Below are positions 61,619-64,000 of a DNA stretch of 64,000 nt, one piece after another. The stretch lies in contig NZ_JABTEX010000004.1 in assembly GCF_015711645.1 (NCBI RefSeq), positions 62,001 through 126,000 on the forward strand. Reading direction: 5' to 3'. The notes under the pieces are model-generated. The model did not search any database. It was not told where the DNA came from and worked only from the letters and a program-made list of their open reading frames with translations. The translations under genes were made by a program, and so were the position numbers. Each line of letters starts with the position of its first letter. Positions within the stretch are counted from its first letter, which is position 1. This DNA is from Planomonospora sp. ID82291. Its GTDB lineage: Bacteria; Actinomycetota; Actinomycetes; Streptosporangiales; Streptosporangiaceae.

Positions 61619-62161
61619 ATGCCGGATGATTCCAGGACGTTCAGCGAACTCCTCGCGCTGGCGGCGGAGCGTGACGGCTACAAGGTCGAGTGGTATGCCG
61701 GGAAGATCGTCATGCAGGCCTCCGCATCGGCCTTCCACAATCTGATCGTCAGCGAGACGATCAGGCAGATCCCGTCCGACAAGTGGTGGGCGCTGCCCGA
61801 CATGGGGGTCGGCACCCCGGGGGATCACCGCGGCCCGCAGCCCGACATCGTGATCATCCCGTCCCACAGCCTCGCCGGTGACGAGAACCCGGTCCGTAAG
61901 GAGATCGTCGCGGCGGTCGTCGAAGTGGTGTCGAAGAACACCCGTTCCGAGGACTACGGCGACAAGCCCGAGATGTACGCCTCGATGAGGATCCCCGTCT
62001 ATGTGATCATCGATCGCAAGTGCGAGACCGTGCGCGTCTTCAGCGAGCCCGACGTCAACCGCTACACCCGGGAGAGCGTCAGCGCCTTCGGCAAGCCGTT
62101 CACCCTCCCCGAGCCCATGCTGCTGACGATCGACACGGACGCCTACCCGGCCGCTTCCTGA
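61619..62161 (+). CDS. Uma2-family protein (PD-(D/E)XK-like)
   Basis: 180 aa from ATG 61619 with GGAGGAAG upstream and a -10-like TAGGAT (61570-61575). The Uma2/DUF820 core is visible: QPDIVIIPS, AAVVEVVSKNTRSEDYGDK and IPVYVIIDRK. The fold is related to restriction endonucleases, but family members expanded in actinobacteria and cyanobacteria have no settled role. It faces a second, diverged Uma2 gene tail to tail across 38 bp. Confidence 0.9.
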   Translation: MPDDSRTFSELLALAAERDGYKVEWYAGKIVMQASASAFHNLIVSETIRQIPSDKWWALPDMGVGTPGDHRGPQPDIVIIPSHSLAGDENPVRKEIVAAVVEVVSKNTRSEDYGDKPEMYASMRIPVYVIIDRKCETVRVFSEPDVNRYTRESVSAFGKPFTLPEPMLLTIDTDAYPAAS

Positions 62162-62199
62162 GCCGTCTCCACCCGTGTGTGCGGTTGCGGAGCGGACGG

Positions 62200-62778
62200 C
62201 TATGCGAGCGTTCCGGGGTCGATGGTCAGGGGGACGGGGCCGGGCAGGGCGGCGGCGGTGCCGGGAGTGAGGGCGGCCGCCTGGCGGTAGAGATCGCCGT
62301 CGAGCCGGTGGACGTCGATGACCAGGGTGTTCTGGTCGATGATCCAGTACCACTCGCACTTGGTTCGGGCGTAGCGGTTCATCTTGGTGAGCCGGTCGCG
62401 GTTGGAGTTGGTGGACGTGACCTCCGCGAGGACCTCGATCTCGTGCGGTTCCACATAGAGGTCGCTGTCGGTGTCCCGGCGGAAGACGGCGACGTCGGGG
62501 GCGAACACGGTGTCGGAGTTGAGGCGGTAGTTGACCGGTCCCTCCACGTCCAGCTCCAGGTCGTTGTCCCGGATGCACGCCTCGACGGCGTTGATGAGAC
62601 GGCGGGCGATGCGCTGGTGGCGGATCGAGGGGGCGGGGGTCATGACGATGCAGCCGTCCTCGAGTTCGAAGCGGCGGCCGATGTCGCCGAAGTCGTGGTT
62701 CATGAACTCATCCGCGCTCCAGTAGCGAGGAGGGCCGGGGAGCACCTCGCAGGGATCGGACTCATGCGCAACGGTCAT
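62200..62778 (-). CDS. Uma2-family protein (PD-(D/E)XK-like), second copy
   Basis: 192 aa from ATG 62778; GTG 62787 is an alternative. It has RYWSADEFMNHDF, FAPDVAVFRRD, IEVLAEVTSTNSNRDRLTKM and CEWYWIIDQ, in the order expected for Uma2. Similarity to the convergent neighbour is low outside these motifs, so a recent duplication is unlikely. Function unknown. Confidence 0.9.
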   Translation of the reverse strand: MTVAHESDPCEVLPGPPRYWSADEFMNHDFGDIGRRFELEDGCIVMTPAPSIRHQRIARRLINAVEACIRDNDLELDVEGPVNYRLNSDTVFAPDVAVFRRDTDSDLYVEPHEIEVLAEVTSTNSNRDRLTKMNRYARTKCEWYWIIDQNTLVIDVHRLDGDLYRQAAALTPGTAAALPGPVPLTIDPGTLA

Positions 62779-62991
62779 GCCCACCACGCTAGCGGGGTTC
62801 CCCGGTGCCTCAAAGCGTGATCGACCGAATGAGCAGCGGATTCACCGGTGGGAGACGGTCGTTCACCCGCCATGTCCTTCTCGGGCCGAGTGGTGTTCGG
62901 AGAGGGCTCCAGGTGATCGGGGCGCTGGGCGGCCGCGATCTCCGTGCGTAGGGTGGGAACGGTGGATCACCTTCGAGGAGGGGCGTTCGCC

Positions 62992-64000
62992 ATGGGACCG
63001 GAGCCGCCTGGGACGTCGGGGAGCGGGGTGTCGTCGGACGCCTTCTCGGGGATCGACCCGGAGTCGATGGCGCGGTTCATCGCCTCGATGGAACGGGCCC
63101 GCGAGACGCTGGGCGCCGGGATCCCGCGGATCGTGAGCGCTCTGGAGGCCGTGGACGTGGACCGGAGCGCGGTGGCGCAGCTGCGTGAGGCCGAGGGGTG
63201 GGTGGCGGAGCAGCTGCCCGAGCTGCGCAGGCGCAACGATCTGATCAGGAAGGGCGAGCAGGCGGCGGACTGGGCGCCGGGGCTGGTCGCGTTCGACGAG
63301 GGGGCGTACGTGACGGCCGGGGAGGCGGCGGCGCAGGGACGCAGGCTCGCCGAGCGGTTCGCCGGGATGCGGCCCGAGATGGACAGCAACTACTCCAATC
63401 ACTACGACGAGCTGGGCGCCCTCCTCGACGAGCTCGCCGCGCGGCGGCACGACCCCGACTTCACCGCCGCGTTCCTCGCCGCCGCCGGTCTCGGGGGCGC
63501 GACGACCATCGTGGAGAAGCTCCGGCGGCACGGCCTGGAGACGACGTCCGCGCACCGCCGGGCGCTGGCCGAGGCGGTCAACACGGCGGTGACGAAGCGT
63601 CCCGACGCGCTCGGGGCGGAGTGGAGGCCGGAGAGCCTCGCGAGCCTTCCGGCGGGAGTGCTGGGAGTGCTGGTCGCCCGGGGCCGCTACTCCGGCCGGT
63701 GGCTGTCGGAACTGGTCCGCCCGCAGGTCGGCAAGGCCGTGGAGAGCGCCAGGGGCAGGGAGCACCGGCGCTGGGTGACCGGACTGACCCCGTTCCTGTC
63801 CGCGCTGGCGGACAATCCGGAGGTCGCCCGGGACCTGCTCAACGACCTGCCGCGCGAGGACCTCGTCGACCTGTTCTCCGAGCTGAACCGGTCCGTCTCG
63901 CGGGACTTCGACGTCCCGGTGGAGTTCGGCCGGATGCTCGCCGCCGGGGCGGGGGTCTTCGAGGAGCGCTCGCCGGACGCCGCCGCCGCGAAGTTCGCCT
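62992..64000 (+). CDS. Large helical protein, N-terminal part; possible secreted-toxin scaffold
   Basis: 336 codons are present and the frame runs off the window. ATG 62992 has GGAGGGG upstream. The sequence is helical and lacks a signal peptide and membrane spans. A region around residues 45-150 (WVAEQLPELRRRNDLI, then HYDELGALLDELAARRHDPD and FTAAFLAAAGLGG) resembles the WXG100-like front domain of large actinobacterial polymorphic toxins, which carry variable toxins at the C terminus. The decisive part is outside the window, so this is a guess. Confidence 0.7.
   Translation, partial: MGPEPPGTSGSGVSSDAFSGIDPESMARFIASMERARETLGAGIPRIVSALEAVDVDRSAVAQLREAEGWVAEQLPELRRRNDLIRKGEQAADWAPGLVAFDEGAYVTAGEAAAQGRRLAERFAGMRPEMDSNYSNHYDELGALLDELAARRHDPDFTAAFLAAAGLGGATTIVEKLRRHGLETTSAHRRALAEAVNTAVTKRPDALGAEWRPESLASLPAGVLGVLVARGRYSGRWLSELVRPQVGKAVESARGREHRRWVTGLTPFLSALADNPEVARDLLNDLPREDLVDLFSELNRSVSRDFDVPVEFGRMLAAGAGVFEERSPDAAAAKFA

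Overview
The window is very GC-rich (wobble positions almost all G or C) and has a classic actinobacterial gene order. The mraZ-to-divIVA division and cell-wall cluster, a T-box-controlled ileS, a PriA-type hisA inside a his operon, three Ser/Thr kinases of the PknB kind, and frequent GTG/TTG starts all point to a filamentous actinomycete. Streptosporangiales-like is my best guess; the genus cannot be read from the sequence.

Layout. 1-556: 5' part of a MoxR ATPase (minus). 1143-20895: the dcw cluster, all plus strand: mraZ, rsmH, ftsL, ftsI, murE, murF, mraY, murD, ftsW, murG, murC, ftsQ, ftsZ, yggS, sepF, yggT, divIVA. Most junctions up to murF-mraY are ATGA/GTGA overlaps. An array of four GTGGNG boxes at exact 10-bp spacing lies on the mraZ promoter, and ftsZ has its own promoter region with an 11-bp imperfect palindrome. 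20939-22642: a membrane-anchored protein with two zinc-finger-like HC..CxxC units. 22798-26245: ileS (minus) with an upstream translational T-box. 26459-28627: a TraR/DksA-like regulator, lspA and an RluD-type pseudouridine synthase (plus).

28624-42603 is an accessory and regulatory region. A minus-strand MMPL exporter and kinase 1 are divergent from an OmpR-type response regulator and its histidine kinase, with a perfect 17-bp inverted repeat between them. Next is a minus-strand unit of two paralogous kinases sharing an extracytoplasmic domain, an AraC regulator and an AzlCD branched-chain amino-acid exporter. A terminator-bearing leader then precedes a protein that fuses a catalytically dead DAHP-synthase-like domain to an intact-looking chorismate mutase.

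42647-53337: dnaE (plus); a GCS2/circularly permuted ATP-grasp fusion preceded by a stem that could hide its Shine-Dalgarno; a class A PBP; a MurA with Asp in place of the fosfomycin-target Cys; and a small four-helix membrane protein. 53417-55341: amidase and YbaK (minus). 55454-61453: the his operon hisD-hisC-hisB-(51-aa membrane protein)-hisH-(two-helix protein)-hisA/priA-hisF. The end holds two convergent Uma2-family genes and the start of a large helical protein resembling the front part of actinobacterial secreted toxins.

A recurring oddity is in-frame minisatellites (periods 9-30 bp, nearly all multiples of 3) that add low-complexity tails to otherwise conserved proteins (FtsI, LspA, HisC, histidine kinase, MMPL) or fill short junctions.
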